Of a DNA stretch of 64,000 bases, positions 61,749 through 64,000 are shown in pieces (the first letter of the stretch is position 1; the number at the start of each line of letters is the position of its first letter). The notes under the pieces were generated by a model that saw only the letters and a program-made list of their open reading frames with translations, was not told where the DNA came from and ran no database searches. The stretch comes from Pseudomonas thivervalensis (GTDB lineage: Bacteria; Pseudomonadota; Gammaproteobacteria; Pseudomonadales; Pseudomonadaceae): contig NZ_LHVE01000009.1 in assembly GCF_001269655.1 (NCBI RefSeq), positions 1 to 64,000 on the forward strand. The letters are read 5' to 3'. The position numbers and the translations under genes were made by a program.

Positions 61749-62788
61749 GCTTTCTACGCAACGTCTGGTACGCGGCCGCCTGGGGAAACGAGATCAAGGC
61801 TGGCGAGTTGTTCCAACGAACCTTGCTCAATGAACCCGTGGTGTTTTTTCGCGACACCCAAGGTAATGCCCAAGCCATTGCCGATCGCTGTCCCCACCGT
61901 TTCGCGCCCCTGGGCATGGGCATCCTCAAAGGCGATGCGGTGCGTTGTCCGTACCACGGCCTGGAATTCGATGGCAGCGGCACCTGTGTGCATAACCCTC
62001 ACGGTGATGGTGCAATCCCCAAGGCGGCAAAGGTCAAGGCCTACCCGCTGGTTGAGCGCTACAGCCTGCTGTGGATCTGGATGGGCGATGCACAACTGGC
62101 CGATGCGACGCTGATTCCGGATTTCAGTTGCATGGATGAAGCCCATTGGTATGTCGGCAAACGCTACCTGCACGCGAGAGCCAACTACGTGCTGGAAACC
62201 GACAACATCATGGACCTGAGTCATATCGAATTTTTGCACCCGTCTACGTTGGGTGGCGATGGCGTCAAGAGCGCGTTGACCAGCGTGCAAGAGGAGGGCA
62301 ACACCGTTTGGTCCAACCGCCAGACGGTTGCGGAAATCATGCCGGAGTTTCTCTACACCGCCTGGAACATTCCTCAGGGCACACCGGTGGACCGTTGGAT
62401 CGATGTGCGTTGGGATGCTCCGGCGAACATGTTGTTGTTTTCCGGCGCCGTGGCGACCGGGCTCCCCAGGGATAAGGGCGTTTCCACACCGATTCCGCAC
62501 TTGTTCACTCCAGAGACCGAGACCACGACTCACTACTGGTTCTCAGTCTGTTTCCCCAAGGCAATGGGCGAATTTGCCGAGAGATTCGCTGATGAGCAGG
62601 CGGCCGCGATCAGCCGACCCTTTGCCGATGAAGACTTGCCAATGCTCGAGGCGCAGCAGCGCATGATGGGCGCTGCATCGTTCTGGGACTTGAAGCCGGT
62701 CCTGCTGATCGGTGATGCGGGAGCAGTCCGCGCGCGGCGTGTCCTCGACCGCATGATTGCTGCCGAGCAGCCTGCGGGTGCCCAGTGA
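61745..62788 (+). CDS. Rieske non-haem iron oxygenase, VanA-like (second copy)
   Basis: 347 residues. Rieske ligands [11 protein letters not shown] and [12 protein letters not shown], iron site [20 protein letters not shown], all intact, so both tandem paralogues should be active. The starts SYLLNTWYIAGWADEL and [16 protein letters not shown] show common ancestry; central parts have diverged, consistent with different substrates or a mixed oligomer. ATGA overlap with the first copy and one-base overlap with the reductase show tight coupling. Confidence 0.92.
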   Translation: MSFLRNVWYAAAWGNEIKAGELFQRTLLNEPVVFFRDTQGNAQAIADRCPHRFAPLGMGILKGDAVRCPYHGLEFDGSGTCVHNPHGDGAIPKAAKVKAYPLVERYSLLWIWMGDAQLADATLIPDFSCMDEAHWYVGKRYLHARANYVLETDNIMDLSHIEFLHPSTLGGDGVKSALTSVQEEGNTVWSNRQTVAEIMPEFLYTAWNIPQGTPVDRWIDVRWDAPANMLLFSGAVATGLPRDKGVSTPIPHLFTPETETTTHYWFSVCFPKAMGEFAERFADEQAAAISRPFADEDLPMLEAQQRMMGAASFWDLKPVLLIGDAGAVRARRVLDRMIAAEQPAGAQ

Positions 62789-63741
62789 TGATTGAAGTCA
62801 TCGTCACTGGCAAGCGCCTCGAAGCCGAAGGTATCTACAGCTTCGAACTGGCCCCGGTCGAAGATTCCATGCTGCCTGCCTTCAGCGCTGGCTCGCATAT
62901 CGACGTGCACCTGCCCAATGGCCTGGTGCGCCAGTACTCGCTGTGCAATCACCCGGAAGAACGCCACCGCTACCTGCTGGGGGTGTTGCTCGACCCAGCG
63001 TCTCGCGGCGGTTCGCAGGCCATGCACCAGCAAGTGCACGAAGGCAGCCGGCTGCGCATCAGCGAGCCACGCAATCTGTTCCCGCTTGAGCATGGGGCGG
63101 GGCACAGCGTGCTGTTCGCCGGCGGTATCGGCATCACGCCGATTCTCTGCATGGCCGAGCGCCTGGCGCGGATCGGCGCGCCTTTCGAGCTGCACTATTG
63201 CGGCCGCTCGGCCGGACGCATGGCCTTTATCGAGTACATCCGCCGTTCGACATTTGCCGATTGCGTGCAGGTTCATGTGGACGATGGCGAGGACGCCCAG
63301 CGTCTCGACGCCGTTCGGGTTTTATCCGGGCCAGCCGCCGACCGTCACCTGTACGTCTGTGGCCCTAACGGCTTCATGGAACACGTGCTCGGCACTGCGC
63401 GCGCGCAGGGCTGGGCCGAAGCGCAACTGCACCGTGAGTACTTTACCGCCGCCGCTGTCCCGGTGCGTGAGACGGGCGGGTTCGAGGTGCAACTGGCTAG
63501 CACCGGGCAGTGTTTCCAAGTACCGGCCACGCTCAGCGTCGCCCAGGTGTTGCTGGAGGCCGGCATCGACATCCCTTTGTCCTGCGAGCAGGGCATCTGT
63601 GGCACCTGCATCACACGTGTGCTGGACGGCGAGCCGGAGCATCGTGACATGTTCTTGACCGATGCCGAGCGAGCCCGCAACGACCAGTTCACGCCTTGCT
63701 GCTCCCGTGCGAGGAGCGTGCGGCTGGTGCTCGATCTCTAA
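62788..63741 (+). CDS. VanB-like oxygenase reductase (FMN, NAD, [2Fe-2S])
   Basis: 317 residues. Order of domains: flavin-binding ([18 protein letters not shown]), NAD-binding ([19 protein letters not shown] and [15 protein letters not shown]), then a C-terminal plant-type ferredoxin with Cys ligands in [18 protein letters not shown] and FTPCCSRA. This is the phthalate-dioxygenase-reductase/VanB class, which feeds electrons from NADH to the VanA-type oxygenases just upstream. One reductase serves two oxygenases here. Confidence 0.93.
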   Translation: MIEVIVTGKRLEAEGIYSFELAPVEDSMLPAFSAGSHIDVHLPNGLVRQYSLCNHPEERHRYLLGVLLDPASRGGSQAMHQQVHEGSRLRISEPRNLFPLEHGAGHSVLFAGGIGITPILCMAERLARIGAPFELHYCGRSAGRMAFIEYIRRSTFADCVQVHVDDGEDAQRLDAVRVLSGPAADRHLYVCGPNGFMEHVLGTARAQGWAEAQLHREYFTAAAVPVRETGGFEVQLASTGQCFQVPATLSVAQVLLEAGIDIPLSCEQGICGTCITRVLDGEPEHRDMFLTDAERARNDQFTPCCSRARSVRLVLDL

Positions 63742-63804
63742 GGTTTTCTCATGAATTCATCGTTACCCGCTGGCGCGTTTCGCCAACTGATTGAGGACTC
63801 GAAC

Positions 63805-64000
63805 ATGCAACAGCTTCCTGGTTTCAAACGCGTGGTCACCGGGCACGATGCCCAGGGCCAGGCGGTGGTCGCGCTCAGCGGACCGACGCCCAACAGCTTC
63901 CCGCTCAAGGCCGTACCCGGCACGGTTTTCCATGAGATCTGGAACAGTGGCGCGAGCCCGGCCGTGCTGGATAACGGCGAGGACCCCACCCGCAAACCGC
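63805..64000 (+). CDS. Cupin-domain protein, partial at the window edge
   Basis: Open to the end of the window. The N-terminus (LPGFKRVVTGHDAQGQAVVA, FHEIWNSGASP) matches the cupin at 30029-30565. The ATG at 63805 has GAGGA 7-8 nt upstream; an in-frame ATG at 63751 with AAGG is the alternative. Each aromatic cluster thus has one member of this cupin family. The cupin core itself lies beyond the window. Confidence 0.75.
   Translation, partial: MQQLPGFKRVVTGHDAQGQAVVALSGPTPNSFPLKAVPGTVFHEIWNSGASPAVLDNGEDPTRKP

Overview
The window looks like a chromosomal segment of a Pseudomonas of the fluorescens type. The evidence is recognition of typical gene neighbourhoods and protein variants (Hut enzymes with a HutC repressor, an amino-acid dCache chemoreceptor, DUF2946 beside a TonB receptor, PuuB-like oxidase with a small cupin, VanA/VanB-like Rieske systems), GC-rich coding and classical AGGAG-type ribosome sites. 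No database was searched. It is an accessory, catabolism-rich region with no rRNA, intact tRNA, CRISPR, transposase or integrase.

Layout. (1) 0.2-2.8 kb: a small redox group (OsmC-like, FrnE-like DsbA family, thioredoxin, AhpD/CMD-like) with similar inverted-repeat operators before the first and last gene. (2) 3.1-16.5 kb: a satellite histidine locus with HutH, HutU, an amino-acid ABC importer, HutC, a HisC-like aminotransferase, a small coupled ORF, a Rid-family protein, a DadA-like D-amino-acid dehydrogenase and a chemoreceptor; four HutC-type operators tie it together. hutI, hutF and hutG are absent here. (3) 16.7-23.2 kb: TonB receptor, DUF2946, sulfite dehydrogenase (SorAB/SoxCD type), a TetR repressor with two operators and an EamA transporter. 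(4) 23.2-27.0 kb: SnoaL-AraC fusion regulator and a polyamine-type oxidase/cupin/binding protein group. (5) 27.1-44.2 kb: a segment bounded by two 107-bp direct repeats, one ending in what looks like the 3' end of tRNA-Gly. It starts with gene remnants and then carries a GntR/TetR-controlled ring-cleavage cluster (MhpA-like hydroxylase, VOC dioxygenase, FAH hydrolase, ADH, hydroxyacyl-CoA dehydrogenase) followed by DUF1302-DUF1329-Ycf48-MMPL and an FMN reductase. (6) 44.8-46.8 kb: isochorismatase-family hydrolase and NCS1 permease. (7) 47.2-64 kb: a second aromatic-type cluster (alpha/beta hydrolase, LysR, extradiol-type dioxygenase, Rieske ferredoxin, flavin monooxygenase, a diverged second DUF1302-DUF1329-Ycf48-MMPL set, MFS carrier, two tandem Rieske oxygenases, their reductase and a cupin running off the edge).

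Two ideas stand out. First, the HutC-bound genes together could turn D-histidine into L-histidine (DadA-like oxidation, Rid protein, HisC-like transamination) and feed HutH/HutU. Second, two independent degradation clusters each carry the same four-protein envelope module (outer-membrane barrel, LolA/B-like periplasmic protein, beta-propeller, RND pump), which reads like an uncharacterised trans-envelope transport machine for hydrophobic substrates. Functions are inferred from protein sequence features and context only.
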